64,000 bases of DNA from Sipunculus nudus (taxonomy: Eukaryota; Annelida; Sipuncula; Golfingiida; Sipunculidae). The first letter of the stretch is position 1, and every line of letters begins with the position of its first letter. This document shows, one piece after another, positions 13,810-28,800 of the stretch. The stretch covers positions 75,267,642 through 75,331,641 of the forward strand of contig CM049306.1 of NCBI GenBank assembly GCA_026874595.1, read 5' to 3'. A program made the position numbers and the translations under genes. Under the pieces are notes generated by a model that worked only from the letters and a program-made list of their open reading frames with translations, was not told the origin of the DNA and did not search any database.

Positions 13810-16800
13810 GTCTGTCTCCTTTTGTCTCTCTCTCTGTCTGTGTCTGCCTGTCTCTCTATTTTATCACTGTCTCTGTCTGTAGCTCTGTCTGTGTCCTTCT
13901 TGCTCTCTGTCTCTGTGTTCTCTAAATCTGTCTTTTTGTCATTGTCTTGTTCTCTAAAATTGTCTCTCTCTGTCTCTTATCTTCTCAGTTCTCTCTGTCT
14001 ATCTGTCTCATTTCTATCTCTGTCACTTTCTGTCTCTGTCTGTCTGTTTCTGACTCCATGTATGTGCATCTCTGTTTCACTATTTCTGTTTCTATGTGTG
14101 ACTCTCTTTCTCTTGTTCGCCTTTCTCACTCTATGTCTCTGTCACACACAAACATTCAATCTCATTGTTATATCAGAGCCAATGAAAAGCATGAGGCCTC
14201 TCTTTTTCTGCTTCATTTAATTAATGATTCAGAACGTTTGCGTACATTTGTCCGCGTGTGACATCATGCCAGACCTGATACTGCCTGTAGAATGCATTGA
14301 TTTTTTTTTTTTTGCTTTATTATGTTCCCATCTGCAAATTGGTTCAGAATACCTTTTGTCTGATAATCTTTTGTCCCTCCCTTCCCCCATCAGGAGAGAT
14401 GGGTAATTTTACAGTTTTACAAATAATAGGTTGAATGCCTAATCTAATTATTTCAAATTATTTCCAGTAATGTAGTTCCACGGCTTTCCATGAAAGAAAT
14501 GATAATATTGTGGTCTTCAGTCAGAAAATATTACTGAAATAATTAGTGGTTTTCTGATTAATAGACTACATTGAACTTTGGTTGTTTTCTTTTATAAAAT
14601 GGTTATCAGATCTTCGTAAAATTGATCATAAACTATAATGTATGCACATACCAAGACTATTTTCGGGGGGGGGGGGATAAAATGGTGAACAATGGTAATA
14701 CTGTACTTTGAGCTGCTCATAAGTGTCAGTAACCTTGCTGTTACCTTGATCTTTCAGTGTGACTGTAACCATGCATTGGGGTAATAGTGCCCAATTTAAA
14801 ATCATCTACCTAACTACTTATAAGACACATATAATGGATTAATAGTTGATCATCAGTCGTTATCACCTTCTTTCATTACAATGTACTATCTTTGGTGTAA
14901 GAAATAGTATAGTCCAGTTTTCCTGGAATTATATTTTGAAACAAATTGACTGCCAAGTTTGTGTGAATTCAATTGTATCATTGCTGCATGAATCCAGAAG
15001 ATTAAAAGAGCATCCTTGAAAACATGGTTGCCTGCACATCAGCAGACTGCTATGTATACTGTGCTCATAACCTGTAAAAAGGTGCTCTTTGTCATCTAGT
15101 TTTTGTAAGATAAAATTGTATTCATTGTCAGTATCATGTGAGATTTATTAATAAGAACCATACTTTAGATAACTTTTATGAGAGTACTGTTTATAAAAGT
15201 AGACTAAATTAGCAATTGTATAATATATGTTGCACAGTGGTGTGGTTGGCTTCTTCTTCGTGAGGTTAAATGATCACGATTTTCACTTTTCCAATGTTTT
15301 GTGAGGTTTCCATTCTCGTAATTCAATATACAGTAACCTTCACTCAGTATATCCAATATTATTTTAATGATATAATATGTGCTCAAAACCTTAACACTTT
15401 GATAAGGATTTGAGGGAACACCAAACAATTGGAAATGTTTGCTCTTTGTTGTCTTTGTTGTCTGTTGATATATATATAATAACTATATTTTGCCTTTGGA
15501 CTTTAATTAACTATACAATGAAGTAACAATGAGGTTACATTATAAGTGATGGTATAGAGGAGGTTTGTTATCACAAAGGATATATATTTTTTAGATATTG
15601 TTGTATAGTAAATATAAAAAAATTGAACCCAAAATTAAAAAGCCAAGGAACCACAATGTCCTTGGTCTCCTGGTGCCCAGGGCAGATGTAGGTTATGGTT
15701 TACCTCAGACATTGCGAATATTAAAGATTTGAACCCAAAATTGAAAAGCCAAGGAACCATAATGTCCTTGGTCTCCTGGTGCCCAGGGCAGATGTAGGTT
15801 ATGGTTTACCTCAGACATTGCAAATATTAAAGATTTGAATCCAAAATTGAAAAGCCATGCAACCACGGTATGTCCTTGGCCTCTGATGCACAGGGCAGAC
15901 GTAGGTGTACCTCAGACATTTCCTGTATCGTTTGTTAAGTCGACTGTAGTCTTATATCTGGTGACTTTTTTGTTTTATCTACTATTTAACATGTACAGTA
16001 ATTTATGTGGGAGGATCTAAATGGATAACAGTTATGTCACACACCAGATTTACAATCCAGCCATCCTTGTGTGGTTAATTTAATTTATCCTCCAATATTC
16101 ATTAATCATTATTGCAGCATCATATTCATTGTTTTCTCTCACTAAAGGTTACCAGGTCGTATATAGTTCTGCAACAGCTACTACAGACTATTGTTGAGTT
16201 TTGTTGTTACAACACAGTTCCACTATACTTGTAATTATTCAGTATCACTGTATCAAGTAACTCAAAACCCTTTAGTATTGTTTTGGTTAAGGTTGTTAAT
16301 GTTATTGTGTGGATCAACTAGTCTCAGATTTAGGATGTGTCATTTAATTTAGAGTCACTTCATTTATCAGTCACGTGAAACCCTCATTCATCCAAAGCTA
16401 GGACACCCATATCTGCCAAATTTCTCTTTAAAGAGTCGCTCTTTTTTGAGAATTTACTAAAAATGAGGCTAAATTCTCTTTTTTTAACCACACTCTTTTT
16501 TACACTAATCAATGCAAAAAAATATATACATATACAATCAGTCAAATTGACAGTTATGTGCAGAACCAATTTTAGCTGTTCACATAACATGACCAGATCA
16601 TATGAAGGAGAGTATTAGATGAGTACAATGTAGAGCTCAACTAGACTTGACTGAATATCTTTTTACTGACATATATACATGAAACTGGGTAACACACTGA
16701 ATATTATCAGTTCCAGACATTTCCCGTTACAGATTCCTGATGGTTGCTGATGTTAAGGTGTTTGAGATGGTTTATGTCTTTGTTCTGTTTCTTAGTGCAT

Positions 16801-19800
16801 ATGTTTACAAGGTATCAGGGACTTTCATATACAGGTAGATGAAATTTTTTTTAATTAAAAAAAAGGATGGACCTTATGGGAAGGAATATTTCTGGTATGT
16901 GCATGATGACGGTTGTTCCTATATTCACCTATTCTGGTGAGTACAGTCCCTTTGTTGTGGTCTAGAGCAACAGAGATATATATGTGACTGTCACAGGAAG
17001 ATTGTTTTGGTCTGCTTTCAGGTCCACTTTACGAACTGCCTGTCATATGCAAGTCCAGATATACCTACTTTAATATTAAGTGGGTTAACACCTTATATAT
17101 GTATAAGCAGTAACCAATTATTAATCAAGGATATACGTGGCAGTTCTGTAAATGTGGTAACATGTGGTTACCAAGTGCAATTAATGTATCAAATGACAAA
17201 TATGATACTGAGATGTGGCTACGGCAGGCTACCCACAAAGCCCCATCCCTGATACATGGAAACACACCCTTATGAAGGAAGACACTATAAGGCTCTGTGT
17301 GTTTCCCAGCAGTTTTTTTTGCCAGCTGTTTGTCCTGTAGCTTCCTGTCTACAGCTTGTTACTACTTAGTACATATAAGGGACTGATCATACTCTGTTAG
17401 GATGTGACACCACATGCTGCCAACCATACATGATTGTTCTTAATTTTTCTGACCACAAACCTCTCCCACTTAACTAGAGACAACTGGTTGCAAGAAATGA
17501 CACTGAGGGTTTGGGTCCAGTTTATTGACAAAAAAAGATCATATTCAGTCATATATGAAATTATTTTTTAAAATACATTTTTAAATTTATTTTTAACTGA
17601 TTAAAAACCCAGTGAGTTTGCATATATTGGACCCAAACATAGAAGACAGTTGTGACATGTAGTGCACATGCTCATTAAAATGATGGATTACACCAGTGTG
17701 ATGACAAAGGATATGGAAGGAAATGTCAGTAATAGTGCACAGTTTTGATGCATCTTAAATCACTGTGGACATGGGTTTTCAGATTCATATTTTCTGCATT
17801 GCTCAGTTAATTTCAGATTCTCTTGATCATTTGAGACCCTACATCCAGATGCGCATGTTCTCTGAATTAAGACAACAAAAAAGCTACTGAACTGGCAGTA
17901 AGAAATCCTTAGAGTGCATAACCCTGCAAATGTTAGGATCCAGATCAGCCCTCAAAGTGCAACTGATTAATCCTTAGCCAGTGACCACCCTCCTGGACAT
18001 TTTTATTGTAATTCATTGTCAATTTCTGGAGATACTGTATGACAAACACAGACAAAAAGGGATGAATTTGGCAAGATCGCTTCCAGATCCATCCTAATTT
18101 TAAATGATCAGCCCAAATGTTTTTTAAAGTGTTCATTGCCTTGGTCCTCCTGTCCATAAAATTTCTTGTTGAATTAATAACAAACAAACTGGGGTAAAAA
18201 CATAACCTTCACAGCCTTTGTTTGTGGATATAGAACTTGTGCGGTGTCTGCATCTAGTGTGTTCAGGGCTTGATGCAGCCAGTGGGCATGCTGCAATGGG
18301 CACTCTTTTTACTTTCATACATATCTGTTACCTATTTATTGTACCGCAGCAGGTTATGTTTATATTATGTATCACCACCACAGGTTATCTATATATATTT
18401 ATACAGCAACACCAGGTTATGAAAATAGGAACACAGGCCTAGTCAGAAACACTGTTGTACTGCTGTCAGTCCAGCTGGAAGCCATAGATGTACTTTTTTC
18501 AAGGCTCACGTGAAACGCAGATGACAAGCATGTAGACCAGTAACTGAGGTAGCGTGGAGTTAAGACAGCGCTGAATGACTGGCGGGTTGGTCCGCTGTCT
18601 GGTAGTTGTAGTAGTAACACCTGATCACCTGATCACGATGATGCACCACGTTGTGCACGCAGTGATCCCAACAAGTGCAAGTTGACTTACTCTCCCAGCA
18701 TTCCTGCATATCTGAGCGGTAAAATTCTCTATTTCCTCCACCAGTTGAGCAAAAAATGGAACACGCTCTGACATTCAGACATTCGGGAAGGAAACCATCT
18801 CACTTTACAAACAAACTATTATGATGTTTAAATTCACGCAAAGTATTCATGGAAATTTTGGCTTCCTGGAGGAAGTGTGGTTTTATTAATAGCTCTGTTA
18901 ACATACAGTGTTTCCAGACATTTGATCTGGTATTTAACTTGAAGAGGAACATGCAATGATTTAATGGATAATAATATGCAGGGATTGATCCAGGATTTTA
19001 GGAAGGGAGGCGTTTACAATTTCCATCCAGAAATTTGTTACTAAAAAGAGTTCCCTAAAAAGTTTTTTTTAAGTCTTTAGTCTTAAAAAATCAGAGAAAA
19101 CTACAAAGAAAGGAAAATTGTTCTAGTAAGGATGGGGAGTTGGGTTAAACCTCTAACCCATCCACTTAGACTGCCCCTGATGTGTACGCTTTTCCATGTA
19201 AAAAATTCAGTCTTTTAATAAAGTAATGTAAACAATACAATACAAACCTTTTTATCAAATATTTTTTTATGGCTCAATCAGACCTGAAACTTGGTCAGGC
19301 TCACTCAAAATGATATTTTCCTTTTCCCCTTTCAAATTTAAAGTCTGTCCACTGAAAACTAATATCTGGTTCTTCTCTTCATTATAATTTAAAGATGAAT
19401 ATTTGTGGGACACTTAATACTAGCCAGGGTTTCACATGATCCAGGGTCCTATACATCATTGCCAGGCACCTTGTCAATTTGTCATGGTGCATTCTTTGTT
19501 TCTATGATGTTCCAGATCCAGGTATATGATGGTAGACCTGAAGGTTTATTATATTTATTATAAACTTTCAGGTATCTAACAATTCACTTTAGTTTGCAAA
19601 ACTGCGGTCACGCTTGATTCATCCAGGTGACAGTCAGTCTAGTGTCATGACCCATGGGCCACTCATTTAGGCAAAAACATGAGATCACCATTTAGTTTTA
19701 TGTACAGTGCCTGGGGATGTTTAAAACATGTAGGAATAATTTTGCTACAAGCATTTCTAGGTTACTTGAACCTGATGCATAGCAAATATTAAACATCAGA

Positions 19801-22800
19801 AATGTTCCAAGCTAGAAATTGTATAATGCAGTCACAATTTCTGCCTTATCTGGGATCATGGGGAGGTCAGACATAACATTAATGGTTTATCAGTGACCTT
19901 TCTGTGTCATCAGCAGTTTTTATTGCTGAGAGAATTCTGGTGAGCTTGCAAACCAATGGGTCTGACTGTTTGGCCTTAGGGTCATATGGAAGTGATTTTT
20001 GCGTTTCGTGATTTTACGAGGCCACCTGAACACAGGGGAAAACTGTAAATACCTCCTGGTGAGGCTAAAACCTTGAAGTGACATATGATTTAAAGCCAAA
20101 TGGTCTGTGCGAGGATATACCATCAGGTCGGCCGAGCATGCTGCAGCTACATGGAAATTACCAAGTTACACGCATGAATGGACATCCTGTGTACATGTGA
20201 GGCTTAGCTCCTGGCAAGACACCTCTACAGCAGAAACTCTGTGGACAAACTCAGCAGTAACAAAACGGTGGCACCAGTTGACCTGTATGTGTATATTATC
20301 AATCAGTATTGGATATTCCTGGTATACACTTGATGTACACTTTGTGAACATCATTCAAACCTGGACCAGGTGTAAACATGGTATGTACCTAACTTCGACG
20401 ACAACAGCTTTGTGTATATGTACTTTATGGAGATCACGCACATGCCCTTCATAGCCAATATGACAGTATAAAGTATGTGTCATGCTGGCTTGGTAGGTCT
20501 GCCTAGGGGATGTATAGTAAACATTGTTTAAGGACAACTTCTTGTGCCTTATGGTCTTGGCTTTTGGCTTGTCTATAGGTACAAAAGTGTCTTCTCAGTT
20601 TGTTTATACATAATGTGATTTAATGTCTGATAAAACCTGATGCAGTAATAATATATCTCAGTGTACTTCTAATTCATTGGATAATTGACTCCATAAGTGG
20701 AGAAATGTCTTTATTCAAATTTGGTGTGAGACTGCACACTATTAATATTTTGACAATTTTATAACAGATCCAGTACAAAAAGATGTATCATTAATGCCTG
20801 AAAATTTATGGGCAGGGAATTTTGCCATGTAGTAGTTTGTTTGCATCAGTATTTCAGAATAACTTGCACATTGTGTGCATGGATGTATAATCATAACCAT
20901 TATAGTTGCATATAGCGTATCACCAAGGAGGCAAAGGAGGTTGTTTTCAACTCTGTATGTTAGCAAGATTATGCAAAAATTACTGATTTCCATGAAATTT
21001 TGTACAGGGAGGATATATGGACCAGGGAGGAACTTTAGTTAGATTTAGCACAGATCCGAGGAAAGGGTAGATTTATTGCCTCCACCTGGAGGGTATGCAT
21101 TCATCCCTGTTCGTATGTTGGTGTTTTTGTTCACAACATCTAAACACACAATCTGGAATTAAATCTCATGAAATTTTCAGGTCATTTCGGGAATGGGCCA
21201 ATGAAAATTAATTTAAATTTTGGTGTCGATCCAGCACATGAGCCAGTTTCAGGATCATCATCAAGAAATATTCATAAATATACATGAGTCACTTATGTAT
21301 GAATGATCCTGGGAATATGGGCAGAATAAGTGAATGCTTTGGGAGCATCCCCCCCCCCCCCCCCTTGACATACACATGCACACTGCAGAGGCTTCCATTC
21401 CTTAGAATGCAGATTTCTAGTTCTATTTTTGCCTTGCAGAGTTATCAGCCTTCCTTAGTTCCTCACTAGTGTTTGACCCATGGTGTGAATATTCCTCATA
21501 AGCCCCTGCCACCATGTGGATCTGTTATTTATTATTGAGGTATTGGTATAGATTTGCTGTGTAGGGTCTGAGAGATCAAATCACCTGCTGTGTCCACGAG
21601 ATCATGATAAATTATGCCCTTAACAATACCTGCTTACTGTAGCATGTACCTTATGTTTAACTACATGAATCTAAGAAGGAACAGTTTTCAATGAGTCCAC
21701 CTGGGTGTCTTCTTATATAAACAACTCTGACTAAGATTCAGAGATACACATGTCCAAAAAAATGGATTTACCAGGCTAAGGTAACATTTATTTAGTATCA
21801 TAAACAAAGAATATCAATTTGTCTAAGGAAATAAATATAATAAGAAATATTTAAGGAGTTTATAAAAGTACTTCATCATGCTTATTTCTGTGTGATGATA
21901 CTTGCATGTATTTCTTTATACTGTGTGGTAGGCTTTTTGTTAAAGAAAATGAAACCTTCATTTATAAGCACATCAGCACAGGTGAACAGTAATTTATTCT
22001 TTAGCCTCAATGGCATCTCATGTATATTGTGCCGGTAGCATCAGTATTAGCATACATTTTATGTTACCCCAAATTTTAAGATTACTTCACCTTATGCAAT
22101 TATAAAGATTTTGTATGTATATAGGTGTTTGATATAATAATGATTTTAAGTTACTGTATGGTAAATTCCAAGCATAAAACCCTGATGAAACAATGAAGAA
22201 ATGAAAATCATGAATATTTAATAACCTCAGGAATACGAAGACATGCACAGTATTTTTCTTTACATGTAGATTTATATAATATGACCAGAATATTTGTCTT
22301 ACAACTTATGACTAAGAAATCTCAAATTAGAAAATAGCTATTTTTTGTATAAAGATCTGTTGTTAGATTTATGTGACAACAAGTAGGTTAAAAATGACAA
22401 CTAAAAGGGCCCTTATCATTTGAGATAAGATTGTCCTAAGATTACCTTCTAGTGCCACTGAATGCCAGATAGAATCATGGAAACAATTTTGAAACTGTTC
22501 ATTGTGGTTTCATTTGATCAGTACACTACAGTGTAAATATGGTGTGATTAATTTTACCACAGCTGACTTTCGGTAATGCTGAGCAAGCAATATCAGTACT
22601 TGTCAAATGTACTTGTTATTTATAATGTCAGTGACTTTGATAAACAGCCCGCAAAAGCATTTCATCTGATCTTTTCTGGTTATCACACTTTCATCAAATT
22701 TGTGGTTTGAACCACATTTACAGGATTCTGTATAGATTATAATCAGACAATATGGCAGGATGCTTTGAAAGGATAATTTGTACATCCTTCTTTCATTGAA

Positions 22801-25800
22801 AGTTCAGTGACACAGCTGCGCGTGACATTATTGAGCTACTGAATTATACTGATTAACGGGATAGAATTATGTTAGGGCTTTGAGGATTACTCCTATATTT
22901 CCTATATATTCCTATATTTCTCCTGTGTGAAAATTGTCTCCTATAATATCCTATATATTCCATCATTTAGGTATTAATCTCCTATACAGCTCTCTAAACC
23001 AATTAAATGGACCATTAGATATTGTTTTGAGAACTTGCTTTTTCAAATATAAAAGAAAACATTAATCCTCTGAAGGAACTAAGATGAGCAGCAAACAGGA
23101 GCATAACAAGGACTAATGTTCATTAAAATAAACCCCAGAAATCTGCATTCTAAGGAATGCAAGCCTCCACCATGTGGGGGTACCAAAACCATGTTTGCAT
23201 TCATTTATTTGGCCCATATTCCCAGGTTCATTCCTGCATAAGTGATGTTACATTAGTGAATATTCCTTCATGATGTTCCTGAATCCAGATCATGAGACTG
23301 ATCTACACCATAATCTAATAGTTTCTTCATTGGCCTTTTCCTAAATGGCCTGAAAATTTCATGTGATTCTGTTCATGATTGCAAAAGTTATGTTGAGAAC
23401 AGTAACAGAAACACGCACACAAACACAAACTGGGATGAACGCATAGCCTCCTGGCGGAGGCAGAGGAGTGGTGATCCACATCCAACAATTATTTATTTTG
23501 TGTGGCCTTTTTTTGGGTTATTTGTTGAATGGAAAATTTTGTTGCTTTTTTATCAGATTATTTATGCATTGGTTAAAGACAGGTGCCTGTTTCGTTCAGA
23601 AAGTGAGGTTAAACATATTTTTATGCAGTTCACCTGACAGGTGCATTATAACCAGATTCAGAACCTCAAATGTACCGTAAACATACTGACTGCTTACAGG
23701 TGTTGAATCGAGGTAAATCTTATATGAATGGAGATAAAAATGTAGATCAATACTCAAGAGTTCAGATACACGGGTTCCTGTCCTTACAACCTCAACATCT
23801 GTCCATTCATAAAATATTGAGACCTAAAGAAATGTGATCATTATCTTTGTTATTTTCTGCCAGTGAGTGGCAAGTCCTGATGGTGATGATAAAACAACAT
23901 CCTCTAGGATATGTCACTCGTCTCCAAGTTACTATCTAGTTCACATACAAAAGTGTACCACACACGTTATGTTTTGCAATCCGACACCATCACTCTTGTT
24001 CAGGAGGCAATACATTGTCTGAAAACCTGGCCACTTCTTTAAAGCTGGTGATTTTCCTTCCAGAACTTACAAATGGTTGCCACCGTTTAATTAGGAAATT
24101 TGTATATATGTGAAGTCATGTTTAACACACACAAAAAAAGCTTATGTTGTATGCTGAGTCAGAGATGTAGTAGATAAGTCTAGCTAGCAGGTTCCTGTCT
24201 GACATCCAGTGCAAGATTAATGGAATACTGAACATCTTGTGGCATGCAAGTTTAACTCAAAACAACATTTTGACATTTGCGACCTTCCCTTGTGTCCATC
24301 CTGCTGTTATTATCTGCATCGTGTTCAGTGATAAAAGATGGTCATCCCTTCTGGGTGTTCTTTTGAGGGTGATGCAAGTTTTAGAACTGCTTCCATCATA
24401 ATCAATATTTATACATATAGAGGTGGAGGGCTGCTACAAATAGAGACTGCCAGCAGCTCAATTCAGCCATCAGGGACAATGCAGGACAGCAACAGCAGCT
24501 GAAAAAGCTTTTGTCAATTATCTGTATTTTAAGTCTCTGTGTATTGTCAATATAAGGTTGAAGGTTTTGCAGTACATCATAATACCCATAACTCCCCAAA
24601 TGTCCTTGACCTTTTTCATACAATGCTTTATGGTAATGATATTATTTTTGGACAGCATGTGTCCTTTAATGACTAATTTATGGAATCCTTGTTATAACCA
24701 GATACACGGGTGTAAAGGAGAGTTAGGCTATTTGTCAATGACTGTTATATAAGGATATTCAGAACTCATTATATTTATCATTCACAAAATTGAATATCAC
24801 AGTATTCATTACCCTATTTATTGTCAACAATAATTGTTCATAATTTTCTCTGTTAAGCTAGCATTTCATATATGCGCAATTTGCTAGAAAACGGATGCCT
24901 GTGATTTTGTATGCTTATCATGTGATATGTATGCAAAACTGAGGATATAGTAAAGAGCTGCTGGAGTAGAGGAGTCATCTGCCAGAGGAATACCCTATGA
25001 CTGATGACAAAGTGTGGAATTTCCCAATCCGTTACGGTGTGTAAGTGTTTTCAGTCGCTACAGTAAGCGACCGGGAGTGCTGCATACACATGTATATATG
25101 CATACGTACCTTATACATACTTATGGAATCACTCCAAGAGAATGTCTGATTCCTAGCTACATACACATACGTAATGCATCCATACCCCATATGCATAAAT
25201 GGAATGCTACCTTTGAAGTGACTCTGCTTCAGAGAGAGAAAATAACTTTTATATTGTTTCAGGAACAACATGAATTCCAACTTGAAATACATTTGTCTGT
25301 TATTGACTGTATACTGAAACTGATAAAAGGCCTGTGAAATCTTATTTCTGTTAGTGTATATAAGCTAAATGATTTCTTTGTGCAAGAAATTTTTCACTGA
25401 TCACAACTGTGTTTCACCGCAAATATTTAACAGAAATATTGTATATAAAGAATATATACATGAACATACTGTATAACGTAAAAATTCAATTTCTAAACAT
25501 ATATCCAATCTCATATTAATAATGGTATGTGTCTTGATATATATTAATATATTGAGGAACATGATTAAGGACAATATGTTTATGCTCATATCTAGTTCAT
25601 TATCAATAATTGTGGGCGCTGTTTTATTAGTAGTCTTTGCAAACAAAATTTTTTGCTGCAGATCTGGATTGCCATGGTCAAAGTACTCTGCTTTAGGTTC
25701 TGTAGGACTTAAAAATAGATGTCATGCCAAGGGCATGAAAGATAGGTACAGGTGTATGTGTTTAATCAATTAGAATGTGAGTAAAACAGCACACTTTCTT

Positions 25801-28800
25801 AGCTGTGCATCAGCTGAGATCAGTGACTTACAGACAGCTGAAATACCATAGTTCCTTCCATCAGCTCATGTCCACCTGTTTTTTGCTTTGAAAATTGTAA
25901 TTAGGAAAAAGTTGGGGTAAAAATTTAAATTAATGTAGAAAACTAAGGGGCTTTACACCTTATGTTATAAACAGAATTATTTAAAAATAAATCAGTCTAC
26001 ATTTTACAACATATCAGCCCCATTTATGGCAGTCAAGATCATTGGTCACATGCAAAAACAGCCTCAGTCGACAGCTGCCAATTGGATGATGTCATGTAAA
26101 TACTCTAAAATTTATATATATATCCAAATCAAACATAGATGGCCACTCATGCAGGGTGTTTGTGATCTGTTAGATCATTGTGAAATGTCTAAAAAGTTTG
26201 TAGACAAATTGGAGATTAATTGTAAATATCTGAATGACCATATTAGGATTTCACCTGCATATGCAGATTTATTCGAATTTATTGAAAATAGAAAAGCACT
26301 CAGAGAGCAAAGACCTCCGCCATCTGACATTGTCAGAAATGCAGCATTTTACCTTTAACCCTAAAATTCAATCCATTTTTCCTTGTATCATTGCCAAGCT
26401 ATCCTGAAAATATCATTAAAATCTGTTAATAACTTTTTGAGTAATGTTGCTAACAGATGAACAAACTAACGCCAGCATAAACATAATTTCCTTGGCAAAG
26501 GTTAATATAAAAATTTAAGAAAAGTGTCTGTACAGAAAAGTGGACACAGGCTGGTAGAACATAGTATAGTGGTGAATCAGCATCTTGATATAAGTGGTAT
26601 TAAAGTGTATATATATATTGCCAGTTCTGTACAAGTCTTCATCTTCTTTACAGGATCAGGAACTGCAGCAGAAGATTGATCATGAGATTAAGATGCGTGA
26701 TGGCACAGCCAAGCTTCTGGCAGCGTCAAAACATCCCGCACAGATGCTGGAGGCGGCCAAGAGTCTGCTGACCTCAAACACCCGCATGATCTCCTACATG
26801 ACAGAACTGCAGAAACGCAAAACTGATGAAGTGCTGCGACGGAAAAGGTAATGGTACATAATACATCTATAAAAATTGTTCTAGGGCTAGGACTTTTAAA
26901 GGATGATAGTCCTTTTTATTTGATGCTCATTTCAGATTTTAAGACTGCATTCACATAGATAAATTTTCAGACTATATCTTTACAACTGTAGGTTATTTGT
27001 TATTTAAAGAGATCAGTAATACTTGTATCTAAGGTTGGGATGATAACTAAAATCTGGTATTATTATGATGTGCTTTTTTATATGGTTTTAGTACATCAGA
27101 TGCCCTTATTGGAATACTACATTAAGATAATGGCATCACAAGGTTTCTCTTTCTGGGTTAAAAAAAAATAATTATACATCAAGGATAACATTTATCTTTA
27201 TCATTCCCATGAAATTCTGTACAGAAGAAATCATTTAATATAAAATGTATATGGGTATAAGAATGTTCAAAATGACAGGGTTTGATTACCTGACAGAATC
27301 AATTTCTGCGATAACTCTTGAGCATTTTATGGCTTATTGGTACTCCTGGACACGTGTCAGAAAGTACTGACAATATGGTGACAAGTACTTGAGTACCTTT
27401 GTCAGATACTGATATTACAATATCACAGTATTTCACAATAAAATTAATATCATTTAATAACATGATAGAAAAAAAATTGTTGTCACAACCCTAATAAATA
27501 TATTAAATATTTTAAGTTAAGGTTTCTGAACCACTCTGAAAGTTTTCCAAAAACGTGGAAAATAGGTTTCCTTTCCAAAAAAAAGTGGAAAATAGGTTTC
27601 CCTTTTCTCAAATTAGTTAAGGTCTTGAAATTTAAGGGAGGCTGAGTGGCTCAATCAGGAAAAGTCAGAGACTGACAGGTCAGGCAGAGAAAATGGTCAG
27701 TCCATTATTTATTGGATGAAACAAAATCAATTCCATGTATATCTTGATTTTACCTTGTTCAACATAACTGCCACTCACTGCATCAAATATTGTAACTGGA
27801 AATGACTTGATTAACCATTTTCAAGAATGGCAGAAACTCTGGAATGTTGTATTAGATAAAGCTTATTACCTAAATTTTGAAATGATCACATTCAAAAGTA
27901 ACCATGATACATGACTGTATAAGCATGTAATGCAGGATTTCTCGATTCTGTGCTGTTTCAAATCTTATTAAGGAAAAGCAGAATAGAATGCAGAATCAGA
28001 TGTAGAATCACCATGACAGAATTCATAATGAATCCCAGCTTTAAATAAATATTTTTAGCGAACCTGTGAGCTAATGCGATGGTGCAGCGTCGTCCGTCGT
28101 CTGTACGTTAACCATAGCTATCTCAAAAACGGCAGGAGCTAGCATCACCAAATTTTTTGCAAATATTCAGTCATCCAAAAAACTATATCGGATTTTGTTT
28201 ATTTTTTTTCTAACTGCATTTTCTTAGATTTTATAGGGAAAAAGCTAAAAAAAAGCTTAAAAATTCTTCTTCTCTGAAACTGTCCAGCCAAAAAAGCATA
28301 TTAAAATTTAAATCTCATAAACGGCTGGAGCTATCATCACCAAATTTTATGCCAATGTTGGTCACATGAGTCATATCTGAAATTGAGGTATTGGTGGCGC
28401 CACCTGCATCGGCCTTTTTTGTACGGGGTCATCAGTGCCCGTATCACACTGACAGCTACAAATAACTTCTTCTCTGAAACAAAATGGCCAAATTGTTTAA
28501 TATCGCACAGAAATGATCCTAGGGTAGTGCTTTCTGAAGTTTGTTCAAATGGTCTCAGTTCAGTGACTTTTGGCTAAGTTATAGGAAGCTGAATTTAGTC
28601 GTATGCCATAACAGCCCATTTTAGCTAAGTGGCTACAAAAATCTTCTTCTCAAAAACCACTGGGCCAAATTCTCAAATCTCACACATTAATTATCCTTAG
28701 ATGTTGATAATTCAAGTTTGTTCAAATGGTCTCAGTTCAGTGAATTTTGGCTGAGTTATGGGGAGCTGAATTTAGTCATATGCCATAACAGCCCATGTTA

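Larger units (their letters stand above)
10735..26653 (+). other. RTKN: rhotekin intron 1 (15.9 kb)
   Basis: This long first intron runs from the 'gtgggt' donor to the 'tcttctttacag' acceptor. It contains the TC-rich block at 13.7-14.1 kb, a 106-bp tandem triplication at 15.6 kb, TCCTATA-like repeats at 22.9 kb, and family A elements at 21.1, 23.1 and 26.3 kb. No conserved coding exon was recognised. Alternative first exons of vertebrate RTKN lie in this position, so small unrecognised 5' exons may exist. The somewhat CpG-richer patches at 11.8-12.1, 18.45-18.75 and 19.95-20.45 kb are the best places to look. Confidence 0.6.

Noticed and set aside
13655-14261. Long Ser/Leu-rich open frames
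   Set aside because: They are translations of the TC/TCTG low-complexity block in three overlapping frames.
20107-20454. 115-codon + strand frame in a slightly CpG-richer patch
   Set aside because: Non-ATG start; frames are open on both strands; no phase-compatible donor with coding support. Kept only as a place to look for alternative exons.
26026-26358. 110-codon open frame just before rhotekin exon 2
   Set aside because: It starts in AT-rich DNA, runs into the family A-related element at its end, has no known similarity and no phase-compatible splice to exon 2.
27030-27500. Possible hAT-like element in rhotekin intron 2
   Set aside because: The ends 'AAGGTTGGGATGATAAC' and 'GTTGTCACAACCCTA' are only loosely inverted and no target duplication was found, so it is not listed as a separate feature.
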